From assembly GCA_049841135.1 (NCBI GenBank), contig JASGHK010000004.1, forward strand, positions 1,426,001 to 1,490,000: a stretch of 64,000 nt of DNA, given 5' to 3'. A program made the position numbers and the translations under genes. The DNA is from JACRCT01 sp049841135. Lineage in GTDB: Bacteria > Myxococcota > Myxococcia > Myxococcales > UBA5297. Shown in pieces: positions 45,347 through 54,553 of the stretch. Position 1 is the stretch's first letter, and each line of letters starts with the position of its first letter. Under the pieces are notes generated by a model. The model made no database searches. It saw only the letters and a program-made list of their open reading frames with translations, and was not told the origin of the DNA.

Positions 45347-46703
45347 TCAGGACTGATCCAGGCCGTAGAAGCGTGCGCCCATCCCGAAGAGCTCCCGGAC
45401 GGGGCGGCAGTCGGGCGCCTTGGGGTCTCCCCCATTTCGGTGGGCAGCCACCGCTCCGCAGCCGCCGCCGCAGACCGCCGCCATCGAGCACGTCTTGCAC
45501 TGCTCGATGGCGAAGACGTTGCGCTCGCTCCACTGGGCGATGGCCTTCTCGTCGCGCTGGATGCTGGGTGCGTAGGTGCCGAGCTTGTAGAGAGGGTTGC
45601 CGACCGTGGCGGTGCAGCCGTACAGGCCGCCGCCGGGACCGAAGGCCCACTCCTTCTTGGTCGCCGGGCAGGAGTCGAAGTTCGGTGCCGGGAGCTCGCC
45701 GGTCTCGGCCAGGTGCCGGATGCCGTGCAGGCGCGGCCGGTGGAAGCGGCGCAGCACCGGGTGGGCTTCGGCGAGCTCGAGGTACTGGCTCCACAGCTCG
45801 ACGCGGTCGAAGAGCTGCTCGGGCTTCTGGCGGCTGGCGCAGCCGAACAGCTCGTAGTTGCGCCCGACCTGCGTCTTGAACTGCGACTCCGGCAGGTCGA
45901 GCCACATCCGCGACTGCGCCAGCTCGGCCAGGGCCGGCAGCGCCGCGAGGTTCTCCTTGTCCGCGACGACCCGCAGGTTCACGGGGATGCCTGCGCGGAC
46001 GAGCGCGTCGATCCCCTTCGTCGCTCGCGCGAACGTGCCCTTGCCCGAGCCGTGCGGTCTCCGGGCGTCGTGCACCGCCTGCGGCCCGTCGAGCGTGACC
46101 TGGATCTCCTTGATCGGGCCGGGCTCGAGCCTCGGGGACGAAGGACTCCAGGTCGTAGCCGTTGGTGACGATGGCCAGCTCGAGCGAACGCTTGCGCGCC
46201 CCGTCCAGGAAGCGGCTCAAGCGATCGTGGTGCGCGCCGGTGTCCACCAGCGGCTCGCCGCCGAAGAGCGTGACGTAGGGCCGCACCGCGTCGGCGCCGT
46301 GGAAGCGGTCGACGTAGGCGTAGAACGCGTCGATCGTCTCCGGCTTGATGAGGGTCTCCTCGGTGGTGAAGGTCTCCTGGTAGCAGTACGTGCACTTGAG
46401 GTTGCAGCCGAAGCTGGGCACCACCACCAGCTGCGTCGGCGTCTTCTCCAGCTCGGAGAGGTACTCGACCCAGGCGTCGGCGAAGAGCGCGCGGTCACCG
46501 TCCTCGGACTCGACCGCGAACCCGGCCTCCCTGAAGGCGTCGAGCGGCAGCGTCGCGGGAAGCTCGGCCCCTGGCGCAAGGTCCAGGACCGCCCGGGCCT
46601 CGGCCCCGAAGAGGAGCGCGACCTGGCCGGTCAGCGGCTGCACGAGCAGCGCCTTCTCGGTCGTCGGGATGGGGGCGACGATGGCGGAGCGGGAAAGACG
46701 CAT
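45347..46703 (-). CDS. Radical SAM/SPASM domain protein (one frame break)
   Basis: About 451 residues. FGCNLKCTYCYQET (Cys100, 104, 107) is the radical SAM cluster site. YVTLFGGEPLVD and VTNGYDLESF follow. The C-terminal SPASM region has CPATKKE, GLYGCTATVG, CKTCSMAAVCGGGCGAV and DC for auxiliary FeS clusters, as in anSME and peptide maturases. The frame changes at 46130-46131 (minus strand GAGGCTCGAG for GAGCTCGAG), after which KEIQVTLDGPQAVHD resumes the family sequence. No precursor peptide is visible beside it, so the substrate is unknown. Confidence 0.85.
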
Positions 46704-46804
46704 GCGAGTTCTCTCGGAGAGCAGCGACGGAGCCTACGCCGGGGCGCCTGTGCCGCACAGCCGCCGATGCAAGTCCGTGTCGGCCGTGTCCGTCCGTGGA
46801 CCTG

Positions 46805-47227
46805 CTATTTGCCTGCGGCCGAAGCCGCGGCGGTGGCAGACGCCTCCGCCGGCGCGGGCGGGTCGAGCAGCTCCTGCTCGATGAACTCGGAGTGGTACTG
46901 CTCGCCGCGGAAGCCGACCACCCGCTCCACGATGTGGCCGTTCTTTAAGTAGAGGACGGTGGGCGTGCCCATGATGCCCAGCTTGCCCATCACCCGAGGG
47001 TTGTCGGCCGCGTTGATCTCCGCGACCTTCACCCTGCCCTGATACTTGGTCGCCAGCCGGATGACGATCGGCTCGAGCTGCTTGCAGGGCGCGCAGCTGG
47101 GGCCCCAGACGTCGAGCAGCACGGGGAGCGGCGAGCGCGTGACCTCGGCCTTGAAGTTCTCGTCGTCGACGTGGACCGGCCAGACCTCGGGTTGCTTGGG
47201 ACCGAACAGCTTCGCGAAAAACCCCAT
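46805..47227 (-). CDS. Thioredoxin domain protein
   Basis: A 140-residue thioredoxin. WGPSCAPCKQ (Cys45, Cys48) is a variant WCGPC active site with CAPC, and MGTPTVLYLKNG supplies the cis-Pro strand. The C-terminus is an Ala-rich tail. ATG 47227 begins MGFFAKLFG, a short amphipathic lead without a signal peptide, so it is cytoplasmic. It lies 101 bases upstream of the radical SAM gene on the same strand, a spacing that allows but does not prove co-transcription. Confidence 0.88.
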   Translation of the reverse strand: MGFFAKLFGPKQPEVWPVHVDDENFKAEVTRSPLPVLLDVWGPSCAPCKQLEPIVIRLATKYQGRVKVAEINAADNPRVMGKLGIMGTPTVLYLKNGHIVERVVGFRGEQYHSEFIEQELLDPPAPAEASATAAASAAGK

Positions 47228-47346
47228 GGCTATCCTCGCTCGAAGTGGGCCGACGCCGGTGGGAGACCGCGCGCCCGAAAAGGGTTCGCGCCGCGCCACC
47301 CGAACCGGCTGCCTGTCCAGCGGCTCCCACCGAGCGGAGGGCGCGC

Positions 47347-47817
47347 ATGCCGACCGATCCCTGCGAGAAGGCGCTGCTCGAACGCATTGCGCGCGGAGAC
47401 CGCGAAGCGCTCGAGTCCCTGGCCGAGCAGCACGTCGCCGGTCTGCTCCACTACGCCTCCTCGTGCTGCCATTCGCGCGCCGATGCCGAGGCGGCCGTCC
47501 GCCGCGCTCTCTCGACCGCGCTCACCCAGGTCCCCGGCGCCGACTGCGTCAGCCTGCGAGCCTGGCTCTACCGCCTGGTGCGCGCCGCGTGCGAGGGCGC
47601 CGAGCCCCGGCGGCCCTCCGGCGAGTTCCTGCTCCCCCTCCCCTCGGCTTCTCCAGACTGCACCGCCTACCGCGACCTGCTCTCCGACTACCTGGATGGC
47701 GAGCTCGGCCCGGCGGAGCGCTCGTGGCTCGAAGGTCACCTCGCCACGTGCCAGGATTGCTCGCGGCTCCACGACGGGCTGCGCCTGACCGTCGAGTCGC
47801 TCCACCACACCGCCTGA
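47347..47817 (+). CDS. Sigma region 2 fused to anti-sigma zinc finger, no region 4
   Basis: A 156-residue protein. Residues 7-80 resemble ECF sigma region 2 (LLERIARGDREALESLAEQH, then SLRAWLYRLVRAAC). The rest is a zinc-binding anti-sigma motif (YLDGELGPAERSWLEGHL, then HxxxCxxC in HLATCQDC). Sigma region 4, needed for -35 binding, is absent. It could bind core polymerase or another sigma factor and act as a regulator rather than an initiating sigma. It lies upstream of a methyltransferase and a full ECF sigma gene. Confidence 0.7.
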   Translation: MPTDPCEKALLERIARGDREALESLAEQHVAGLLHYASSCCHSRADAEAAVRRALSTALTQVPGADCVSLRAWLYRLVRAACEGAEPRRPSGEFLLPLPSASPDCTAYRDLLSDYLDGELGPAERSWLEGHLATCQDCSRLHDGLRLTVESLHHTA

Positions 47818-47832
47818 GAAGGAAGCCCGACC

Positions 47833-48459
47833 ATGACCGTCTGGGACCAGCGCTTCGCCGGAGAAGAGTTCGTCTACGGAGTCGCTCCCAACCGCTGGCT
47901 CGCAGAGACCGCCCCCAAGGCAATCGCACCGGGCGGCAAGATCCTGACGCTCGGCGAGGGCGAAGGCCGCAACGCCGTCTACCTGGCGAGCCTCGGCTTC
48001 CAGGTCGATGCCGTCGACGCCTCGAGCGTCGGCCTGGAGAAGGCCCGGAAGCTCGCGGCCAAGGCCGGAGTCTCCGTCGCCACCACCATCTCCGACCTCG
48101 CGAGCTACCAGCCCGCGGAGGGCGCCTACGACGCGGTCGTCCTCATCTACCTCCACCTGCCGCCGGCCCTGCGGCCGCGGGTGCACCTTCTGGCCCAGAA
48201 GGCGCTCAAGCCGGGCGGCGTCGTCATCCTCGAGGCCTTCACGCCGCGGCAGCTGGGCCGGAAGAGCGGTGGCCCGCCCGTCGCCGAGATGCTCTACGAG
48301 CCCGCACAGGTGGCCGCCGACTTCCCCGCCGTGCTCTGGGACACGCTCGCCGAGACCGAGGTGGTCTTGGACGAGGGAACTCTCCACCGGGGCAGCGCCA
48401 TGGTCGTGCGGGCGCTGGGCCGGTTCCCGAAAGACCCCAAGCTCTGCGGTTGCTTCTGA
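47833..48459 (+). CDS. Class I SAM-dependent methyltransferase (TehB-like)
   Basis: A 208-residue methyltransferase. WDQRFAGEEFVYGVAPNRWL is the usual opening of the TehB/thiopurine-methyltransferase-like group, ILTLGEGEGRNAVYLASLG is SAM motif I, and ALKPGGVVILEAF is the post-motif strand. It ends in LCGCF, an unusual Cys pair that could bind a thiophile. It starts 15 bases after the sigma2-zinc-finger gene and is likely co-transcribed. Detoxification of metalloids is the family precedent, not shown here. Confidence 0.85.
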   Translation: MTVWDQRFAGEEFVYGVAPNRWLAETAPKAIAPGGKILTLGEGEGRNAVYLASLGFQVDAVDASSVGLEKARKLAAKAGVSVATTISDLASYQPAEGAYDAVVLIYLHLPPALRPRVHLLAQKALKPGGVVILEAFTPRQLGRKSGGPPVAEMLYEPAQVAADFPAVLWDTLAETEVVLDEGTLHRGSAMVVRALGRFPKDPKLCGCF

Positions 48460-48527
48460 TCTCGTCCTCGCGCTCGACCCGGCCAGCGCACTAGAGTTCG
48501 CGCAAGTTCGAACCAGGAGCGACGACC

Positions 48528-49367
48528 GTGAGCGACGCCAAGCCCTCCGACCAGACCCTCATCGACGCGGCCAAGGCCGGGGACCGCAAGGCCCTGGGCG
48601 CCCTGCTCGAGCGCTACCAGGGCTCGGTCTGGCGCTTCGGGATGAAGATGTGCTCCGACCCGGAGGACGCCAAGGAGATCCTGCAGGAGACGCTCATCGC
48701 CGCCGCGCGCACGCTGCCCGGCTTCCGCGGCAACTCGGCCGTCTCGACCTGGCTTTACACCATCGCCCGCAGCTTCTGCATCAAGCGCCGCCGCAAGGGG
48801 AAGTTCGAGCCCACGGCGCTGGAGTCGCTCGAGGGCGACCCGGTGATGGAGGCGGCGCGCACCGTCGCCGACGACAAGCTGGGCCCGGAGGAGGCGGTCG
48901 CCGGCCGGCAGATCTCCGACGTGCTCGAGGAGGCCATCTCGTCCCTGGCGCCGATGTACCGCGAGGTGCTGATCCTTCGCGACGTCGAGGGCCTGTCCGC
49001 ACCGGAGGTCGGCGAGGTGCTCGGCCTGTCCATCGAGGCGGTCAAGAGCCGCCTGCACCGGGCGCGCATCGCCGTGCGCGAGCGCGTCGCTCCTGCGCTG
49101 GGGACCGCCGAGCCGCCCAAGCCCGGCTGCCCGGACGTCCTGCCGCTGCTCTCGCGCCACCTGGAGGGCGAGCTCAAGCCCGAGACCTGCCAGGAGATGG
49201 AGAAGCACCTGGCCACCTGCCCGCACTGCACCTCGCGCTGCGACTCGCTCAAGAAGACGCTGGCGATGTGCCGCACCATCCCCACCCCGACCGTCCCCAA
49301 GGAGATCCAGGACTCGGTGCGGGTGGCGCTGGAGAAGCTGGTCGCCTCGGCCAGCTCAGGACGCTGA
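48528..49367 (+). CDS. ECF RNA polymerase sigma factor with C-terminal zinc-finger extension
   Basis: A 279-residue protein from GTG 48528 with AGGAG upstream. Region 2 (LIDAAKAGDRKALGALLERY, then AVSTWLYTIARSFC) and region 4 (LAPMYREVLILRDVEGLSAP, then VGEVLGLSIEAVKSRLHRAR) are complete. An extension of about 90 residues holds HLATCPHC near 226-233, the HxxxCxxC signature of zinc-binding anti-sigma domains, giving a sigma with a built-in inhibitory-type module. No separate anti-sigma gene adjoins. The stimulus may be redox or metal through the Cys pair. Confidence 0.88.
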   Translation: MSDAKPSDQTLIDAAKAGDRKALGALLERYQGSVWRFGMKMCSDPEDAKEILQETLIAAARTLPGFRGNSAVSTWLYTIARSFCIKRRRKGKFEPTALESLEGDPVMEAARTVADDKLGPEEAVAGRQISDVLEEAISSLAPMYREVLILRDVEGLSAPEVGEVLGLSIEAVKSRLHRARIAVRERVAPALGTAEPPKPGCPDVLPLLSRHLEGELKPETCQEMEKHLATCPHCTSRCDSLKKTLAMCRTIPTPTVPKEIQDSVRVALEKLVASASSGR

Positions 49368-50580
49368 CGGCTTCGGCGGGGGCTCGCCCGCCGCGGGCCC
49401 CGGCGATGGCGGCAGCGCGCGGAAGCCCTTGCACTGGCCCCCGGAGAGGATCTCGCAGCGACTGCTCGAGCTGCTCCAGCGGCTGCTCGCCCACCAGTCG
49501 CGCGACCTCCTCGCCGCTCGCATCCAGGAACAGGAAGGTGGGCACGCCGAGGACGCCGTAGCGCCGAGCCAGCGCGCGGCCGCCTTCGCCGTCCACCTCG
49601 ATCCGCCGGACGGTCACCGAGTGCCCCGCGCAGCCGCGCTCGGCCGCCTTCACCACCGGCGCCATCCGCAGGCAGACCGGACAGGTGCGACCGACGAACT
49701 CCACCATCTGGGCACCCGCTGGCGCCAGCATCGCCTCCGTCGCCCGGGGCGAGACCGATTCCTCCGCTGGAGGCAGGGAGCACGCGGCCGGCCCGGTCGC
49801 GGCTGCGGTGGGGCAAGTCTCGCTCGGCTGCTTTTCGGCGCCGGCGGCAGCGATCGATGCGGTCGGCTCCGGCTGGGGCACGACCGTCGCCGGGGCGAGC
49901 AGATCCATGTGATCGGTGATGAGCAACAGACCGACCACCGCCAGGATCCCGCCCGTTGCCAGCTGCATCGGCCGCATCCACCGGCGGGCCCGCTCGAACA
50001 GCCGCAGCGCGAGTGGCGCGACGAGTGCCGCAGCCACCAGCGGCAGGGCCAGCCCTGCGGCATAGGCGGCGAGCAGGCTCGCACCGCGAAGCGGATCCGT
50101 CGTCGAGGTCGCTGCAAAGGTCAGGACCGAGCCAAGCACCGGGCCGATGCAGGGCGTCCAGCCGAGCCCGAAGGCCGCGCCCATCACGAACGCCCCGAGG
50201 ATCGTCCTGCCGCTGGCGCGGGCGAGGCCGGGGCGCACGTCCTGCTCGAGCCACGGCAGGTTGAGGACGCCGAGGTACTTGAGGCCGAACAAGAAGACCG
50301 CCAGCCCGCCCAGCTGGAGCAACAGCGACCGGTGGCGGACGAGGGTCGCCCCCAGCGCCGTCGCCGCCATCCCCATCAGCACGAAGACCAGCCCGAGCCC
50401 CAACGCGAAGGCGGAAGCCGCGAGCAGCGTTCGCCCGACACGAGAGCGGCCGCTCGATCCATCGAGCGCCACGCCCCCCAGCAGGCCGAGATAGACCGGC
50501 GCCAGCGGGAGGATGCAGGGAGAGGCGAAGGTCAGCAGGCCAGCGGCGAAGATGCCCAGAAGAGTGAACGGAACGGCCAA
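49356..50580 (-). CDS. CcdA-type membrane thiol transporter fused to thioredoxin (probable frame break near 3' end)
   Basis: About 407 residues from TTG 50580 with GGAGG upstream. Six to seven helices carry the CcdA Cys pair (FASPCILPLAP and GWTPCIGPVLG). After a Pro/Ala linker, a thioredoxin domain has CPVC in VGRTCPVCLRMAP. This moves reducing power across the membrane as in DsbD. The uninterrupted frame would run on to 49249 deep inside the sigma gene. A +1 change near 49450-49480 instead gives EILSGGQCKGFRALPPSP and a stop at 49356, only 12 bases inside the sigma gene, which I prefer. Confidence 0.8.
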
Positions 50581-50811
50581 GGGAGCTCCCTCCAGTCCGA
50601 TGCGCTGGTGGGAGCCGGGCGGCCTCCGCGGGGTTCAGGGCGAACATTCCCCCGTAAAATCGCGCAGCTGCGACAGTCCTCCCGTTGACCGATGCCTTCC
50701 GCCCGTCGACCGATGGAAGCGAAGGCCGCACTTCGCGACAATCCCTCCAGAACAACGCCGCATGGGGCGGCGGAAACCGGAAACGAAGCAAAGCCCGCGA
50801 GGAGAAAAGCC
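50581..50811. promoter_or_regulatory. Divergent region ccdA-like / flp
   Basis: The 231 bases hold both promoters. A near repeat TTGACCGATG (50685-50694) and TCGACCGATG (50706-50715) is present, 21 bases apart, and a TAAAAT lies at 50655-50660. Neither gives a convincing promoter pair. No extra gene is seen. Confidence 0.3.
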
Positions 50812-51084
50812 ATGATGAACCGCATGAACGCCCTCATCCGCTCTGAAGAAGGCCAGGGCATGACCGAGTACATCATCATCGTCGCCCTCATCGCGATCGC
50901 CGCCATCGCCGTCATCACCATCTTCGGCCAGAACCTGCGCGCGCTCTTCGCCGCGTCCGCCAACGCCCTCGGCGGCGAGCAGGACGACGCCAACGTCAGC
51001 TCCGCCGGCAGCGCGGGCTCGAGCTTCTCGGCCAAGCGCAAGGCCATCCAGAACTTCGGCACCAACAGCCAGAACAACGAGTAA
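50812..51084 (+). CDS. flp: Flp-type type IVb pilin
   Basis: A 90-residue prepilin. EEGQGMTEYIIIVALIAIAA is the conserved Flp segment: cleavage after Gly14 would place Glu at +5 and Tyr at +6 of the mature pilin, as TadV-type peptidases require, followed by the hydrophobic assembly helix. The C-terminal 45 residues are Ser/Ala/Asn-rich. GAGGAG lies eight bases before ATG 50812 and a strong terminator follows, so it is a highly expressed single gene, as is usual for major pilins. No tad assembly genes are in the window. Confidence 0.92.
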   Translation: MMNRMNALIRSEEGQGMTEYIIIVALIAIAAIAVITIFGQNLRALFAASANALGGEQDDANVSSAGSAGSSFSAKRKAIQNFGTNSQNNE

Positions 51085-51130
51085 CAGCTCTTCTGGAGCG
51101 GCCGGCCTCAGTCACCGGCCAGGCAAGTTC

Positions 51131-51164
51131 GAAGCGGCGTCCGAAAGGGCGCCGCTTCCGTTTT
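51131..51164 (+). terminator. Rho-independent terminator of flp
   Basis: GAAGCGGCG (51131-51139) pairs with CGCCGCTTC (51150-51158), extendable inward, and is followed by CGTTTT. It lies about 46 bases past the flp stop and is the strongest terminator in the window. Confidence 0.85.
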
Positions 51165-51211
51165 GGGTCGCGCCGTGCGTCGGTCGACCCGCAGCGGAGG
51201 ACCTGCCGCCC

Positions 51212-52520
51212 CTAGTTCCATTCGATGGTCGTCGGCGCCTCGATTCGCGGCGCCACCGTGCTCTTTCCGAGCTTGAGGGTGAGCTTGTAGGGCTTGGCGA
51301 AGAGGGGTCTGCCGCCGGCCGATCCCGACGCCCCCTCGGCCCAGACGCCCCAGTACCAGGTGCCCAGCGGGACCGCTTCCACCTCGAGGCGCCCGCCGGT
51401 CGTGCGCTCCACGCGCGCCGACGAGCTCAGGTCCGCGCCGCGCGCCAGCACCAGCCGGTAGGACCTGGCCTCGCTGTCGACGCGCCAGGTGAAGGTGATG
51501 GCCGCGCTCTTCGTCGCGACCTTCAACTCCGCCCCGTCCTCCGGCCCCAGCAGCCGGTCCTCGGTGACGGGCTCGACGAAGAGCCGGGCCCCGACGCCGA
51601 CCTCCCCCACCCGGCCCGCCGCGTCCTTGCTCGCCGCGCGCCAGTAGTACGTCCCCGGCACCACCGGCGGCAGCTCCGCGGAGGTCGCCTGCGTCAGCCC
51701 GGCTGCCACCAGCTTGCGGAACCCCGCGTCGCGAGCGATTCTGGAACCGGTAGGCAACGGCTCCTTCCACCGCCGCCCACCGCAGCGTCACCGGGAGCGC
51801 GCCCGCGGACACCCGTGCATCGGCGTCGGGCTCCAGCAACCCGGGCGGCGCGAGCGGCTGCTGCGCCGCTTCGTCCGCCAGGTGCCGGGACATCCGCACC
51901 ACCTGGCGCGCCGAAGCTTTGCGGGTGGCCTTGCCGTCCAGGCTCACGCTCGCGATGCCCCGGGCGACGGCGAGGTCGGCGCGGTCCCCCTCGCGCTCGA
52001 CGCGGAAGACGAGGACCTCCTCGTTCAGCGCGGTGTCCACCTCGGTCACCGACCCGTCCGGGTTCTTCAACCCGATGGGGCCCTGTCGGGGGGCGACCGA
52101 GAACTCGGTGGCGCCGGTCTCCACGGAGACCACCGGGTGCTTGCCTCCGGCGGCCAGCAGGTCCGAGTCGACGATCACCGTCGTGTCGGCGCCGACGTCC
52201 AGGCCGCTGCCGGCGACCAGCTCGACCCGCGCGGTGGACAGCTTGTCGGTCCGCACCCAATCGCCCGCGCGAAAGGCCGTCCCCACCACCACCGGCTCCC
52301 AGAAGAAGAAGCCGACCCGGCGGACCTCCACCTTCCCCTCGGCGAGGGCGCAAGTCCCGACCACCGCGTGCAACGTCGCCACGTCGGGCAGCCCAGGACC
52401 GCCGCTCTTGCAAGCGCCGAGCGCGGCGACGAGCACCGCGCAGGCCACGGCGCACCGCGGCCCCAGAGACCTCGGTTCGGGGGGGAGCGAAGCGCCGAAA
52501 GAAGTCGCGGTCAAAAACAT
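51212..52520 (-). CDS. FecR-domain lipoprotein (one frame break)
   Basis: About 435 residues. The signal peptide ends VAALGAC. A FecR-like domain follows (EPVVVGTAFRAGDWVRTD, then TARVELVAGSGLDVGADT). The C-terminal half has repeated fibronectin-like blocks (PGTYYWRAASKDAAGRVGE, LGTWYWGVWAEGASG) of the kind attached to FecR in myxobacteria. The frame changes at 51739-51740 (minus CAGAATCGC for CAGATCGC); YRFQ before it joins IARDAGFRKLVAAG after it. GGAGGAG precedes ATG 52520. Divergent from the PilZ-kinase gene. Confidence 0.8.
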
Positions 52521-52716
52521 GGCTCCTCCGGCCCCGCCCAGGCTAGGTCTCGCCCCCGCGTGCGGCCCCGCCCCAGAATGGGGGCCCGCGCTCGCCGATC
52601 GGAGGCCGCGTCTCCCATCGCCACACCTTCCCGGGCCGATGCCGCCTGTGCGCGACTCCCTATCGTGTGCCTGCCCGCCGGACTGGCGGGCGAGCGAGCG
52701 CGATGGGGACGACGAC

Positions 52717-54553
52717 GTGGCTGACACACCTTCCTCGACAGAGACGCTCGCCGGCACCGTGGAGGGGCCTGCTCCGCGGCGCATCCGGATCCGCCTGGCG
52801 TGCGCGAACGAGGCCGAGTTCGAGCGCCGCCTGCTGCCGCGCCTGAACGCCGACGGCCTCTTCATCCCCACCCCGAACCCGCCGTCCCCCAACGCCCGCG
52901 TCTTCCTCAAGCTCGAGCTCGCTTCGGGAGCGGCGCTGGAGGCGGAGGTGGAGTCTGCGCGCCTGGCCTGTTCCGGCGGGAGGACCGGCTTCATGGCGAA
53001 GCTGGTGCGGCTCGGCCCCCCGCCCAAGCCCGCCTCGACCGACATCCCCGAGGCGCCGACCAGCGTTTACCGCTACACCAAGAGCGAGCTCCCGGGCCGC
53101 CTCCTCGGACGGGTGGGCCGGCGGGCTGCGGCCCTTCGACCCCTTCGGGCGCTACCAGCTGCTGATGCGGTTGGGGGCCAGCGAGATGGCGGAGTCCTAC
53201 CTGGCGCGCTCGCAGCTCGCCCAGGGCGTCGACAAGCTGGTGGTGCTCAAGGTGGTCCGCCCCGAGTTCGGCCCGTCCAGCCGGATCGCCTCGCTCTTCC
53301 TCAACGAGGCGCGGGTGGGCCTCACCCTGCAGCACCCCAACCTGATCCAGGTGTTCGACTTCGGCGAGGCCATGGGCCGCCCCTTCCTGGCCATGGAGTA
53401 CGTCGAGGGCTGGACCGTCGCCGACCTCCTCAGCAGCTACTGCCGCGCCGGCCGCTTCCTCCCCGTCCCCCTCGCGGTGCGCATCGCCGCGGACGTCTGC
53501 CAGGCGCTCGAGTACGTCCACGCGGTTCGCGACCTCGAGGGCCGCTCGCTGCGGCTCGTCCACCGCGACGTCCGCGCGCGCAACGTCCTCGTCTCCGAGG
53601 CAGGCGAGGTCAAGCTGCTCGACCTCGGCGTGGTCTGCTCGAACCGGACGCCCGTCGGGCCGGGGAGCCCGGCCCCGGTCTGCCCGGAGCAAGCCCGCGG
53701 CGAGGCCCCCCGTCCCTCCTGGGACATCTATGCGCTGGGGATGCTCCTCGACCAACTCTTGACCCTGCGCCCGCCGGAGCTGCCCTCGGCGGCCCCGGTG
53801 CGCGCGCTGCCCTCGTCGGTCAACCCCCAGGTGACCGCCGCGCTCGACCGGGCCGTGCTCACCGCGACCGACCTCGACCCGACCCGGCGGCCGTGCTCGG
53901 TCCGCGAGGTGCGCGCCCTCCTCGAGCCGCCGCGCGAGACCCTCTGCGCACTCGACGTCGGCGCGCTGTGCCGGTCGATGGCCGGCAACGAGCTCGCCGC
54001 ACGCAGGGCCGAGGTCGAACGGCTGATCTCTGCGGCCCGGCGCCGCGCGGAGGCCCGCCTCGGTCTCGGCCATGCGCTCCTTCGGCCCATCCTCGCGCTC
54101 GGGCGCCAGGTGGCGGTGGCGCAGCGACGCCGGCCGCGGCTGCTCGCGTTCGTCGCGGCCCTGCTCGCCTTCGGCCTCGTCGCGACCGCCGTGCTGGCTG
54201 CCCAAGGCCTGCGGACCGAACGCGAGGTGCGCGCCCGCCTCGCCGAAGCCGACGAGCACCTGGCCGCCGCGCGCCTGACCGGACCCGGCCCAGGCTGCGC
54301 CCTGGAGTCGCTCCTGGCCGCGCGCAAGCTCCACGCAGGCGACGAGCGCGTCGAGCAGCGGCTGCGAGCGCTCGCGGACGCCCTGCTCCAGCTCTCCGCG
54401 CTCGCCGAGCAGCGCGGGCACCCGGCGGAGGCGCTCGTCCACCTGAAGAGCGCGCTGCGCGCCGACCCGACCCGGCCCGGCCTGGTCGAGCGGGTCCACG
54501 CGATGGCGGAGCACGCCTCCGGCGGCGCGACGACGGCGAGGCCGCTCCCGTGA
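52717..54553 (+). CDS. PilZ-like domain Ser/Thr kinase (one frame break)
   Basis: About 611 residues from GTG 52717. A PilZ-like domain (RIRIRLACANEAEFERRLLP, then GLFIPTPNPPSPNARVFLKLEL) precedes the kinase: VVLKVVRPEF has the ATP Lys, HRDVRARNV the catalytic loop, DLG replaces DFG, and CPEQARG ends the activation segment. The P-loop (LGASEMAES) is degenerate. One membrane helix near 475-495 precedes a helical tail. The frame changes near 53086-53106, beside GAGCTC; WAGGLRPFDPFGRYQLL after it matches WAGGLKPLDLVGNYQLL in the kinase at 62232. Its stop overlaps the next start (GTGA). Confidence 0.8.

Noticed and set aside
49249..49355. Extension of the CcdA-thioredoxin gene into the ECF sigma gene
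   Set aside because: The extra residues are Pro/Ser/Arg-rich shadow of the sigma gene; a +1 change gives a natural end at 49356.
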